Shown piece after piece: positions 15,467-23,263 of a stretch of DNA of 34,602 bases. The stretch's first letter is position 1; every line of letters starts with the position of its first letter. Made by a program: the position numbers and the translations under genes. The notes beneath the pieces were generated by a model, which was not told where the DNA came from, did not search any database, and was given only the letters and a program-made list of their open reading frames with translations. Source of the DNA: an uncultured Clostridia bacterium (GTDB lineage Bacteria > Bacillota > Clostridia > Christensenellales > UBA1242); NCBI GenBank assembly GCA_947629505.1, contig CANRDW010000010.1, positions 1-34,602 on the forward strand, in the 5' to 3' direction.

Positions 15467-16753
15467 ATGATTGATATAAATCTTATACGCACAAACAAAG
15501 AACTTGTCAAAGAAAATATAAGAAAAAAGTTTCAAGATGCAAAACTGCCGCTTGTGGACGAAGTTGAAACGCTCGACAAAAAAATGCGCGCTCTTAAACA
15601 AGAGGGAGATGAACTTCGCGCAGCAAGAAACACTCTTTCAAGCAAAATCGGATTTTTGATGAAAGAGAAAAAGATTGACGAGGCAAACGAGATTAAAGCA
15701 CAAGTCGTCAAAAACAACGACAGAATTGCCGAAATTGAAAAAGAGGAAGAAAGTCTTGCGGCGCAAATTCGCAAAATTATGCTGACAATCCCAAACATAA
15801 TTGACGAAAGCGTGCCAATCGGCAAAAATGACACAGAAAATGTTGAAAACGAGCGTTTTGGCGACCCTGTTGTTCCAGACTATGAGATTCCACATCATGC
15901 CGACATTTTGGACAGCATTTGTGGGCTTGATAAAGAAAGCGCCGGCAGAACAAGTGGCAACGGCTTTTATTATCTTATGGGTGATGCCGCCCGCATTGAA
16001 AGTGCAATGATAAATTTTGCAAGGGACTACATGATTGACAAAGGCTTTATCTATTGCATCCCGCCATTTATGATCAGAAGCGATGTTGTTGACGGTGTTA
16101 TGAGTTTTGCTGAAATGAACGCCATGATGTATAAAATTGAAGGCGAAGATTTATATCTCATCGGCACAAGTGAACACAGCATGATTGGAAGATTTAAAGA
16201 CCAAATCATAAAAGAAAGTGACCTTCCAATTCGCATGACCTCTTACAGCCCATGTTTTAGAAAAGAAGTTGGCTCTCACGGAATTGAAGAACGCGGAGTT
16301 TATCGCGTGCATCAATTTGAAAAACAAGAGATGATTGTGATTTGCAAACCTGAGGACAGCATGAAATATTACAATCAAATGTGGAGATACACCGTTGAAA
16401 TTTGCAGAGCGCTGAACATCCCATGTCGCACACTTGAATGTTGCAGTGGAGATTTGGCGGATTTGAAAGTGAAATCCTGCGATGTTGAAGCGTGGAGCCC
16501 AAGACAACAGAAATATTTTGAAGTTGGCTCTTGCAGCACCCTTGGTGACGCCCAAGCAAGGCGTCTTGGCATTCGTGCAAAGGGCGAAAAAAGAACATAT
16601 TATCTTCACACCTTAAACAACACAGTGCTTGCATCTCCAAGAATTTTGATTGCATTTTTGGAAAACAATCTTCAAAAAGATGGGTCGATTTCAATTCCAA
16701 AGCCGCTTCAAAAATATCTTGGCGGAATGGAAAAAGTTTTACCTAAAAAATAA
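15467..16753 (+). CDS. serS: Seryl-tRNA synthetase
   Basis: A class II synthetase that charges tRNASer and, with selenocysteine systems, tRNASec. The 428-residue protein has the long N-terminal coiled-coil arm (about 25-100) that reaches the tRNA variable arm, motif 2 with FRKEVGSHG and VHQFEKQEM, and motif 3 with LNNTVLASPRILIAFLENN. The TSEHSMIG segment is the serine site where most SerRS read TAEVP. The Shine-Dalgarno GGAG is adjacent. No T-box leader is visible; instead a terminator-like hairpin directly precedes it. Confidence 0.96.
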   Translation: MIDINLIRTNKELVKENIRKKFQDAKLPLVDEVETLDKKMRALKQEGDELRAARNTLSSKIGFLMKEKKIDEANEIKAQVVKNNDRIAEIEKEEESLAAQIRKIMLTIPNIIDESVPIGKNDTENVENERFGDPVVPDYEIPHHADILDSICGLDKESAGRTSGNGFYYLMGDAARIESAMINFARDYMIDKGFIYCIPPFMIRSDVVDGVMSFAEMNAMMYKIEGEDLYLIGTSEHSMIGRFKDQIIKESDLPIRMTSYSPCFRKEVGSHGIEERGVYRVHQFEKQEMIVICKPEDSMKYYNQMWRYTVEICRALNIPCRTLECCSGDLADLKVKSCDVEAWSPRQQKYFEVGSCSTLGDAQARRLGIRAKGEKRTYYLHTLNNTVLASPRILIAFLENNLQKDGSISIPKPLQKYLGGMEKVLPKK

Positions 16754-16778
16754 AAAACAGCAATTTTGCTGTTTTTTT
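16752..16778. terminator. Bidirectional terminator between serS and tilS
   Basis: AAAAACAGCA-ATTT-TGCTGTTTTTT has T-runs on both strands and lies between the convergent ends of serS and tilS. Confidence 0.85.
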
Positions 16779-18111
16779 ATTCTTTTTCAACAATAAGTTT
16801 AAAACATGTTGCGCTTTCCTTGTCCACTTTCACTTTGTCGCTGACTTCAACGCCGGCAATAACATACACTTCGTTTCCACTTGCAAGCACAGGGATGTAA
16901 TCTCTCACGCGCACCGGCACTTTTTTGTCAATGAGGAAGGATTTCAATTTCTTTGTGCCGCCGCCGAATTTTTCAAAGACATCTCCGTCTTCTCTATAGC
17001 GCCATCTTGCATCTTTTGGCACTTTTTTGCTGTCAAAGTAAAGCGCTCCGTCATTTTTCATATTGACAGTTCTCACTCTTTTGATGCAAATCTTTCCATA
17101 GCCCGCTGCCTCAAATTCGTCAAGTTTAAATGCTTTGTTTAAGGTTGGCTTTTCAACATAGTTGTTCACAAAAGTCAAAAAGTCATATTCTTTGCTGACA
17201 GTGATGTCAAAAGGCAATTTGATTTTCTTGCCGTTTTCTGCTTGAGCGAGTTCTTTAATCATTTCAATATGTTTTCTTTCAATGTCTTTTTTAGCGCCAA
17301 TAAGAGAAAGCGTTTTGAAGATGATGCGGCTGTAAATTGCACTGCTGCCGTTGAAATAACTGCATGGCATTTGCACAATTTTATCGTCCACGATGAGAGC
17401 GTTGCTGTCGATGATGGATTTGATGTAATCATCATCGTCACAAACGGCAAGTGCAAAATTGTTGATTGCTTCAACTGCGTTTGGCCACTTTTTCAAGATG
17501 TCTTTCATGACAACATTTCGAACATAGTTGCGTGCATAAGAGTTGTCTGTGTTGCTTGTGTCATCCACATATTCAATGGCGTTTTTATTTGCATAATCCA
17601 CAATCTCCGCCTTTGAAACAGGAAGCATTGGACGAATGTAAATCTTATCTCTGACAGGTTCCATTCCCCTTGCGCCTGCAAGCCCACTTCCACGGAAGAT
17701 GTGCATTAAAATTGTTTCCGCTTGATCACTTTGATGATGAGCAAGTGCAATTTTATCGACAATATCCTTTTTAACAAGCGCTTCAAAAACGCCATAACGC
17801 CCCTCACGAGCCGCTGTTTCAACGCTGATGTGCTTTTCTTTTGCAATTTTAGGTGCATCAATTGAAAATTTGTAAACTCTAACGCCCATTTCACGACATT
17901 TTTGCATAACAAAACGCGCTTCTTCTTCGCTTTCTTCACGGATGCCGTGATTGATATGTATTGCAACAACATCTATGTCAAGCGTTTCTTTGTTGGCATT
18001 CAAAAAGTGCAAAAGACACATGCTGTCAATTCCGCCACTCACGCCAACGCCCACAACTTGACCAGGTTTTATGAGATTATTTTTTTTGATAAAGTCGATA
18101 ATTTTTTCCAT
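16777..18111 (-). CDS. tilS: tRNA(Ile)-lysidine synthase
   Basis: TilS converts C34 of the CAU-anticodon tRNAIle to lysidine, changing it from methionine to isoleucine decoding. The PP-loop SGGIDS is at 25-30 of the chosen start, followed by HINHGIREESEEEA and HHQSDQAET, all diagnostic. The C-terminal TilS domain contains FEKFGGGTKKLKSFLIDKKV (positions about 375-395). I start at 18111, not at the longer frame's 18165, because AAAGGAA lies about nine bases before 18111 and a promoter's -10 lies between the two starts. The gene follows spoIIE on the same strand, as in Bacillus. Confidence 0.95.
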   Translation of the reverse strand: MEKIIDFIKKNNLIKPGQVVGVGVSGGIDSMCLLHFLNANKETLDIDVVAIHINHGIREESEEEARFVMQKCREMGVRVYKFSIDAPKIAKEKHISVETAAREGRYGVFEALVKKDIVDKIALAHHQSDQAETILMHIFRGSGLAGARGMEPVRDKIYIRPMLPVSKAEIVDYANKNAIEYVDDTSNTDNSYARNYVRNVVMKDILKKWPNAVEAINNFALAVCDDDDYIKSIIDSNALIVDDKIVQMPCSYFNGSSAIYSRIIFKTLSLIGAKKDIERKHIEMIKELAQAENGKKIKLPFDITVSKEYDFLTFVNNYVEKPTLNKAFKLDEFEAAGYGKICIKRVRTVNMKNDGALYFDSKKVPKDARWRYREDGDVFEKFGGGTKKLKSFLIDKKVPVRVRDYIPVLASGNEVYVIAGVEVSDKVKVDKESATCFKLIVEKE

Positions 18112-18144
18112 TTCCAAATTCCTTTTATCACAAATCGTAATTAA

Positions 18145-18173
18145 ATTATACAACTTATTTTCCATAAAAACAA
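18145..18173 (-). promoter_or_regulatory. tilS promoter
   Basis: -35 TTGTTT (18173-18168), 17-base spacer, consensus -10 TATAAT (18150-18145) on the minus strand. It gives tilS a transcript independent of the sporulation gene upstream. Confidence 0.75.
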
Positions 18174-18183
18174 TATTTTTAAC

Positions 18184-18213
18184 AAAAAAAATAGGTTTTT
18201 TGCCTATTTTTTT
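18184..18213 (-). terminator. Terminator after spoIIE
   Basis: On the minus strand AATAGG-C(A)6-CCTATT is followed by eight or more T. It separates spoIIE from tilS. Confidence 0.75.
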
Positions 18214-18219
18214 GCAATT

Positions 18220-20505
18220 TTATATAATCTTTGCAACAACCACTGTCATATCGTCCACTGCATAACCATTGTTGCACGCAAGTGCATGAGAAAGTAGTTG
18301 GTCGGCAAACTCCTGAGGATTTTTTGTTTTCAGAGATTTTATGCACTCCAAAAGTTGTTCGTCATTGTCAAAACTGTCGCTTATGCCGTCACTTACAAGA
18401 ATCACCATGTCACGCTGAGAAATGCACGCCTTTTTTGTAAGCGGCTTGCATTCTTGGACAATGCCAAGCGGAAGCGCCCCTGTTTCAACAAGTTTACATT
18501 CATTTTCGCTTAAAATGAAAGATTTTGGACTTGCAAATTTAATAAAATCGACCATTCCGTTCTTTTCGTCCAAAACACAGATGTCCATAGCGCTGAAAAT
18601 CTCTTGTTTATGAAGGGAAAGAAGTTTGTTGACGGTTGACAAAATCAAATCATTGTCAAAGCCGGCTTTATAAAAATTTTCAACAAGCGTCAGTGAAAGT
18701 TCACTTGTGTCGCATGCTTTTTCACCACTTCCCATGCCGTCACTTATGGCAAACAAGATGCGATTGCCGTCAAGTTTGATTATGCTGTAACTGTCCCCAC
18801 TGATTTTGCTGCCGTTTTTTGTGTGCTGGCTGACTCCTAAAAGGCAATCATATTTTGGCGCAGTTTTCAAATTCAAAACGGTGTAACCCGGCCTCACTGA
18901 CGAAAAATTTTCATACACACTCATCTTGCAGCCACACGCCTTGCCAACCACATCCGCAATCTTTGGCTTTGAAGCATCTTCATTTCTCACCACAATCGAA
19001 CATTCAAGTGTGTGAGTGTCCTTTTCATAGACCACCGCATCAATGCAAATTATGTTGTGGTAAGTCAGTTCGTCCAAAATTTTGTTTTCTTTTGATGTGT
19101 CAAAACTGACATTACTCTCCACCTGCTTGGAAAGTGAAGTCATAATCTGCGACACCCCCAAAAGTTGCTCGGCAATGATAAGCTTGCTTGTGTCAACATC
19201 GCTCATCATGGTCATATATTTTTTGTATTGCCCACAAAGTGCATTCACACAACCCAAAATGGCGTTTGTCTGACGGCAGCGTGCCGTCAAATATGATGGA
19301 ATGTCCAAAAGTGTCACCTTGCCTTTTTCAAAGGAAATTTTTATAAGTTCGTCAAACACACTTTTTGTTTTTTCTTCAAAAGTGCGGTGGCAACGATTTC
19401 GCTCAGGGCAAAAAGAACAGATTTTTTCAACAATTTCTTGATTTATCATCACTTTTACATCTTCAAACGACATCGAATTTTTCAAAAGATTGCGATAAAT
19501 CAAATTCATTTCGTTGAAAACTTCCGCCAAGTTTCCAAGTCGCCTGTGCAAGATTTCGCGATTGCGATTGACAATGTTTTTCATTGCAAGCCTGTCTTTT
19601 GAAAGATTGAAGATGATTTCAATTTCTTTTGTCGTCTTTTTCGGCAAAATTAAAAACACTCCGCACGCCAAAATCACAGGCAGAAATTCAATTATTCCAA
19701 AACCCGAGTAAAGTTTGAAATAAAAGCCAATCGCCGCTTCCACCAAAATCACGCCGATGCACATGAAAATTTTATAGCGCTTTTTAAACAAAAGTGCCAC
19801 CAACGCCCACAAAATAAATGGTGCGATGTAAAGCGGATTGTTTGTTGCCACAAGCGCACCAACGCCGCCCACCGCAGACACTAAAAGCGTGAGGAGTGGA
19901 GTTGAGCAATATGCAAAAAGCAACAGCACAAAACACATAAAAAGTTTCAAAAATGAAAACCCGTGGATATTGAGATTGCAAAGTCCCGCGCAAATTGCTC
20001 CGATGATTGTGAAAAGCGAAACAATTTCAAGAATTGTAAGTTTGTTTGTAAAGCCGCGAATGACAATCGCTTCAAAAACAGTTATGCACACAAACAAAAA
20101 TGCAAGTCCCAAAACGATGTGCGCAAGCGGAATAAGAAAATAGACGCGAGAAGTTATGTCAAAAATCACATTGCATGTCTGCCCCAAAATAGCAAAAAGA
20201 TAAAATTCCCATTTTCGCATGTTTTTTTTGCATAAAACATGAATAAAATAAGGCACAATCAAGCAAAAAACACATGTTAAATTGCAAATTGCAAAATTGA
20301 GGCTTGGATTTTTTAACACCCCGGCAATCAAATATGCGGGCGCAAGCAAAAACACTTTCTGATTTGCCCATGCAAGTGCAAACAACATCCCAAAAGCAAA
20401 CGGAAAGACAAGCATATTCACACTTGCGCTGAAAAGCACATAGAAAAGTGCGATAAACAAAAGAAATTCAATTGTAAAAAACATAAATTTGTTTAACTTT
20501 AACAT
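18220..20505 (-). CDS. spoIIE: Stage II sporulation protein E (sigma-F-activating phosphatase)
   Basis: SpoIIE dephosphorylates SpoIIAA at the polar septum and thereby frees sigma-F in the forespore. The N-terminal ~300 residues hold about ten hydrophobic segments. A regulatory region with cysteine-rich CSFCPERNRC follows, then a PP2C domain with GDSYSI, SDGMGSGEKA (metal-binding Asp), GALPLGI and LVSDGISD, ending in DDMTVVVAKI. The longest frame starts at a GTG at 20535; the ATG at 20505 is preferred because AAGGTGG precedes it, giving 761 residues, slightly shorter than the Bacillus protein of about 827. Confidence 0.95.
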   Translation of the reverse strand: MLKLNKFMFFTIEFLLFIALFYVLFSASVNMLVFPFAFGMLFALAWANQKVFLLAPAYLIAGVLKNPSLNFAICNLTCVFCLIVPYFIHVLCKKNMRKWEFYLFAILGQTCNVIFDITSRVYFLIPLAHIVLGLAFLFVCITVFEAIVIRGFTNKLTILEIVSLFTIIGAICAGLCNLNIHGFSFLKLFMCFVLLLFAYCSTPLLTLLVSAVGGVGALVATNNPLYIAPFILWALVALLFKKRYKIFMCIGVILVEAAIGFYFKLYSGFGIIEFLPVILACGVFLILPKKTTKEIEIIFNLSKDRLAMKNIVNRNREILHRRLGNLAEVFNEMNLIYRNLLKNSMSFEDVKVMINQEIVEKICSFCPERNRCHRTFEEKTKSVFDELIKISFEKGKVTLLDIPSYLTARCRQTNAILGCVNALCGQYKKYMTMMSDVDTSKLIIAEQLLGVSQIMTSLSKQVESNVSFDTSKENKILDELTYHNIICIDAVVYEKDTHTLECSIVVRNEDASKPKIADVVGKACGCKMSVYENFSSVRPGYTVLNLKTAPKYDCLLGVSQHTKNGSKISGDSYSIIKLDGNRILFAISDGMGSGEKACDTSELSLTLVENFYKAGFDNDLILSTVNKLLSLHKQEIFSAMDICVLDEKNGMVDFIKFASPKSFILSENECKLVETGALPLGIVQECKPLTKKACISQRDMVILVSDGISDSFDNDEQLLECIKSLKTKNPQEFADQLLSHALACNNGYAVDDMTVVVAKII

Positions 20506-20554
20506 AGCCCACCTTAAAGCCATTTTAAAACACAAAACGGCACAGATGATAACA

Positions 20555-20582
20555 AAAAAATGTCACAAAAGCGACATTTTTT
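20555..20582 (-). terminator. Terminator between the CwlD-like gene and spoIIE
   Basis: AAAAAATGTC-ACAAAAGC-GACATTTTTT is a 10-bp stem with A/T-run ends on both sides. It separates the amidase gene from spoIIE. Confidence 0.75.
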
Positions 20583-20593
20583 GTTTAAAATTG

Positions 20594-21286
20594 TTATTTA
20601 TTAAAGTTGTAAAACTGCAAAATCCCACAAAAAAGATTGTAGCAAAATTTTTCTTGATAACTCTCATCCTGCAAAAGCGCTTCTTCCTCCGGATTTGACA
20701 AAAATCCGCACTCCACCAAAATGCTTGGCTTGTCAGTGCAATTCAAGACATAAAAATCTCCAACTTTTGCTGTTTTTTTGCTGTTTTCAATGCCGCTGTA
20801 AAGGGAATTTTGCACACTTTCCGCAAGCGCCTGCCCCGAAACAGAGCCGTCTGCATAATACACCTGCGCCCCACACGCCGCAGATGACGGAAAACTGTTC
20901 ATGTGAATGGAAACCACCAAATCCGCACCAGATTTTTCAATGATTTTTCTGCGTTTTTCCATTTCGCTTTTCTTTTTGTTGTCCGCCGTTGGACTGTAAA
21001 GCCCCTCCATGTCACTTCTTGTCAACACAACATCAAAGCCAAAACTTTGGCATATTTTTTTCAACTTTTTTGAAAAAGCCAAATTGAGTTCGCTTTCACT
21101 GACGCCGCTTGTCTTTCCAACCGCCCCGCCATCCTTCCCGCCATGCCCGGCATCGATGACAATCACATGCTCCGCCTTTGGCATAACCGTCGGCCTTATG
21201 GCTGTGAAATAAACCACCACACTTACCACAACAAACATCAAACAAAAAAATAACAAAATCCACTTTCTTTTTAATGTCAAGAACAT
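20594..21286 (-). CDS. cwlD: CwlD-like N-acetylmuramoyl-L-alanine amidase
   Basis: CwlD strips peptides from muramic acid so that muramic-delta-lactam of the spore cortex can be made. The protein is an Amidase_3 enzyme: a signal anchor (about 6-28), then DAGHGGKDGG (zinc His), SESELNLAFSKKL (zinc Glu), LVVSIHMNSF (zinc His) and ILVECGFLSNPEEE (catalytic Glu). The longer frame adds 46 residues upstream; the ATG at 21286 gives 230 residues, close to the Bacillus CwlD, and is the start shared with the duplicated fragment. No Shine-Dalgarno is visible; TAAAAT lies five bases before the ATG. CwlD rather than a vegetative amidase is inferred from length and the spoIIE neighbour. Confidence 0.8.
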   Translation of the reverse strand: MFLTLKRKWILLFFCLMFVVVSVVVYFTAIRPTVMPKAEHVIVIDAGHGGKDGGAVGKTSGVSESELNLAFSKKLKKICQSFGFDVVLTRSDMEGLYSPTADNKKKSEMEKRRKIIEKSGADLVVSIHMNSFPSSAACGAQVYYADGSVSGQALAESVQNSLYSGIENSKKTAKVGDFYVLNCTDKPSILVECGFLSNPEEEALLQDESYQEKFCYNLFCGILQFYNFNK

Positions 21287-21325
21287 ATGATATTTTATGA
21301 AAAACGCGCAAAAATAAGAACAAAA
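21141..21325. repeat. Direct repeat copy A: 5' end of the amidase gene and its upstream bases
   Basis: About 185 bases covering the first ~48 codons of the amidase and ~40 bases upstream. Copy B lies at 21908-22107 in the same orientation with scattered differences and a short insertion. The two copies flank one gene cassette. Confidence 0.85.
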
Positions 21326-21368
21326 CGGGCATTTATAAGCAAAAATTTGAAAAAAATTAAAAAAAATG

Positions 21369-21396
21369 TTGACAAACACCCCCCCCGTGATAAAAT
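21369..21396 (+). promoter_or_regulatory. Promoter with an eight-C tract in its spacer
   Basis: -35 TTGACA (21369-21374), 16-base spacer, -10 TAAAAT (21391-21396). Bases 21379-21386 are eight C in a row, unusual in this AT-rich sequence. Gain of one C would give the optimal 17-base spacer. Confidence 0.7.
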
Positions 21397-21461
21397 ATGA
21401 TTGTGCAATAGAGTGATTTGCCAAAATGAAATTAGAAAATAAAAAAGGAGGAAAATTATTT

Positions 21462-21827
21462 ATGCCTATTTCTTGTGGCGGAGGAAAAACAAGATTCTGT
21501 GGTGCAAATGATATTAAAAGAAAAGAAGTTGAATTTTTTGCATGCTATGCAAAAACAATAGAAGTGACCTGGTACTTAAGCCCAACCCCAGCAACAATTG
21601 AACGAGGGGCTTTTTTGGATTGTAAAAATTTAAAAACACTTTATTTGCCCGACACATTTAAAATGGAAAACAATAAAGAATTTTCATTGTCGGCAGACCT
21701 TTTCAAGCCAGAAAATGCTCAAAAATTGCAAGAGATGAGAGAATATTTAGGACTTAATGAAAAAGTGGATATTCGCTGTTTATCCTTGGAAAAAGAAAAA
21801 AACACAACCCCAAGCATTACGAAATAA
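21462..21827 (+). CDS. Small protein with a leucine-rich-repeat-like segment
   Basis: A 121-residue protein, not recognised as a whole. One stretch, IERGAFLDCKNLKTLYLPDT (about 47-66), has the form of a BspA-type leucine-rich repeat (aFxxCxxLxxLxLP), but only one full unit is present. The N-terminus MPISCGGGKTRFCGAND is cysteine- and glycine-rich; the C-terminus is charged and helical. The start at 21462 is chosen because AGGAGG lies ten bases upstream; an earlier ATG at 21426 has no ribosome site. It has its own promoter and terminator and sits between two copies of the amidase gene's 5' end. The function is unknown. Confidence 0.7.
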   Translation: MPISCGGGKTRFCGANDIKRKEVEFFACYAKTIEVTWYLSPTPATIERGAFLDCKNLKTLYLPDTFKMENNKEFSLSADLFKPENAQKLQEMREYLGLNEKVDIRCLSLEKEKNTTPSITK

Positions 21828-21845
21828 AAAATTTAACAAGAAAAC

Positions 21846-21870
21846 GCATATCACCAGATATGCTTTTTTT
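21846..21870 (+). terminator. Terminator of the first cassette
   Basis: GCATATC-ACCA-GATATGC followed by seven T. The same stem occurs in the terminator of the second cassette at 23189-23207. Confidence 0.85.
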
Positions 21871-21907
21871 AACTCCCCCTACAGCCCCAAATTGACATTC
21901 AAGCCCA

Positions 21908-22068
21908 CCATGCCCGGCATCGATGACAATCACATGCTCCGCCTTTGGCATAACGGTCGGCCTTATCGCAGTGAAATAAACCACAACACTTGCCACAACA
22001 AACAAAAAACAGAAAAACAACAAAATCCACTTTTTATTTAAAACAATAAATCTTTGCTTGGAAAACAT
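21908..22068 (-). pseudogene. Truncated duplicate of the CwlD-like amidase gene
   Basis: The frame from the ATG at 22068 encodes the same signal anchor and start of the catalytic domain as the intact gene (NKKWILLFFC, then YFTAIRPTVMPKAEHVIVID and AGHGG). It then loses similarity at the equivalent of residue ~53, right after the first zinc histidine. The other zinc and catalytic residues are absent, so it cannot be an active amidase. Upstream bases are duplicated too, including TTTTTCATAAAATATC before the ATG, so it may still be transcribed. The open frame runs on to 21817 through the terminator of the first cassette. Confidence 0.8.
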
Positions 22069-22107
22069 AAGATATTTTATGAAAAACACGCAAAAATAAG
22101 AACAAAA
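21908..22107. repeat. Direct repeat copy B of the amidase 5' region
   Basis: Partner of 21141-21325, same orientation, about 200 bases. Its spacing from copy A is roughly one gene cassette (767 bases start to start). Confidence 0.85.
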
Positions 22108-22157
22108 ATGATTTTTTAACAAAAAAACAAAAAGATTAAGTTTTTTTAAAAAACATA

Positions 22158-22186
22158 TTGATAAAATTATTATCTTGTGCTATAAT
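22158..22186 (+). promoter_or_regulatory. Promoter of the repeat-protein gene
   Basis: -35 TTGATA (22158-22163), 17-base spacer, consensus -10 TATAAT (22181-22186), followed by GGAGG five bases before the ATG at 22210. Strong on paper. Confidence 0.8.
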
Positions 22187-22209
22187 CATAGTGAAGTTTG
22201 GAGGTAAAC

Positions 22210-23057
22210 ATGGAAAAAGAATTTACAGTTTCTAAAGAAGATATAGCGGCTTATGTTGCTAATGGTGGAGATTTAGATCTCTTGACTGTTGCCCAAAGAA
22301 AAGCCATCCCTCAAGATGTCATTGTTCAATATGTTATTCACGGTGGATATTTAGGCTGCTTAACCGACGAGCAAAAAAGGCAATCCCTCAATATGACATT
22401 GATATATATGCTTTAGAGGGTGGAGATTTAAGGCTCTTGTCCGATGAGCAAATAAAGGCAATCCCTCAAGGTTACATCGATATGCGTGCTTCAACGGGTG
22501 GAGCTTTAAAATTTTTGACCGATGAGCAAATAAAGGCAATTCCTCAATATGACATCAATCAACGTGTTGCCAGGGGTTGTGGGGCTTTGGGTGGTTTAAC
22601 CGATGAGCAAATAAAAGCAATCCCTCAAGATGTTATAGATCTATCTGCCACAAATGGATTGTTGGACGATAACGATTTGACAGCTAAACAACTAAAGGCA
22701 ATTCCTAAAGAAATTTTAAAACCTACTGATAATGATAAAAAAGCACTTATCCTTTACGGAGCACAAAAGCTTACTTCTCAGGACTTGCCTTTGAATGTTT
22801 TTGTGAATCCAGAACTTAGAAATGCCTTGCTGCTTATTATCGAAGAATCAACAAAAAAACAATTCAACACAATATGTGAAAAAAATGGATTCGAATCTAA
22901 TACACCTGACGAACTAGTACAATCTTTTAATGAAAGAGTAATTTCAATTCATGATGAAATCTCAAAGCGCCAAATGGATGGTTTAAAAGAACTGCAAGAA
23001 CAAAGACAATCAAACTTAAACAATGCTATTGGACAAACAAAAAATTTAACTTGGTAA
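22210..23057 (+). pseudogene. Tandem-repeat protein gene broken by a one-base frameshift
   Basis: The gene has a strong promoter and Shine-Dalgarno but reads MEKEFTV... only to a stop at 22414-22416. The repeats continue in the -1 frame to 23057. The break is at six A (22373-22378): the sibling units read CAAATAAAGGCA while this one reads CAAAAAAGGCA, one T less, and the unit is 77 rather than 78 bases long. With one base restored the protein would have about 283 residues: six units of 26-27 residues with core LTDEQIKAIPQ, a helical region with VNPELRNALLLIIEES, and a charged coiled-coil end. No signal peptide or TM is seen. It could be a dead gene, a slippage-regulated gene or a sequencing error. 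I do not recognise the family. Confidence 0.75.
22282..22736 (+). repeat. Six tandem 77-81-base coding repeats
   Basis: Units start at 22282, 22360, 22437, 22515, 22596 and 22677, a spacing of 78, 77, 78, 81 and 81. Units 2-5 share GAGCAAATAAAGGCAAT-type cores almost base for base; units 1 and 6 are diverged edge repeats. Confidence 0.9.
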
Positions 23058-23072
23058 AGGAGAATAAAAGAT

Positions 23073-23186
23073 ATGAATTTGAAAGAATTTAACAATTATA
23101 TGGATAAGCAATTTGATAATTTAATCAATATACTGTGTCCAAAGCAACAAACAAAAGATATCAAAAATCAAAATTCTAACAATTAA
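23073..23186 (+). CDS. 37-residue hypothetical protein
   Basis: Begins MNLKEFNNYMDKQFDNLIN and ends in QNSNN; a single amphipathic helix followed by a polar tail with one cysteine. AAAGGAG lies nine bases before the ATG and the gene starts 16 bases after the repeat-protein gene, just before a shared terminator, so it is the last gene of that cassette. The good ribosome site is the main evidence. The function is unknown; a small partner of the repeat protein is possible. Confidence 0.55.
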   Translation: MNLKEFNNYMDKQFDNLINILCPKQQTKDIKNQNSNN

Positions 23187-23213
23187 AAGCATATCACTTT
23201 GATATGCTTTTTT
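23185..23213 (+). terminator. Terminator of the second cassette
   Basis: AAAAGCATATCA-CTT-TGATATGCTTTT followed by more T. Its GCATATC/GATATGC core equals that of the first cassette's terminator. Confidence 0.85.
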
Positions 23214-23228
23214 GATTGTAATTTTATT

Positions 23229-23257
23229 TTGTTTTTGCAAGAAAAATATGCTAAAAT
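23229..23257 (+). promoter_or_regulatory. Promoter of the dTDP-glucose dehydratase gene, predicted leaderless
   Basis: -35 TTGTTT (23229-23234), 17-base spacer, extended -10 TGCTAAAAT (hexamer 23252-23257). Six bases separate the -10 from the ATG at 23264 and no Shine-Dalgarno exists. Confidence 0.6.
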
Positions 23258-23263
23258 AATAAC

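Noticed and set aside
18112-18165. Longer tilS start at 18165
   Set aside because: No ribosome site there, and the consensus -10 TATAAT of the tilS promoter lies downstream of it; the ATG at 18111 has AAAGGAA.
20506-20535. GTG start for spoIIE
   Set aside because: No Shine-Dalgarno before it; AAGGTGG precedes the ATG at 20505.
21287-21424. 46 extra N-terminal residues on the amidase
   Set aside because: The added stretch is promoter-like AT-rich DNA, is hydrophobic by composition only, and no ribosome site is present; the shorter form has the normal family length.
22282-22736. CRISPR array
   Set aside because: The repeats are 78-81 bases, directly adjacent and protein-coding, with no unique spacers.
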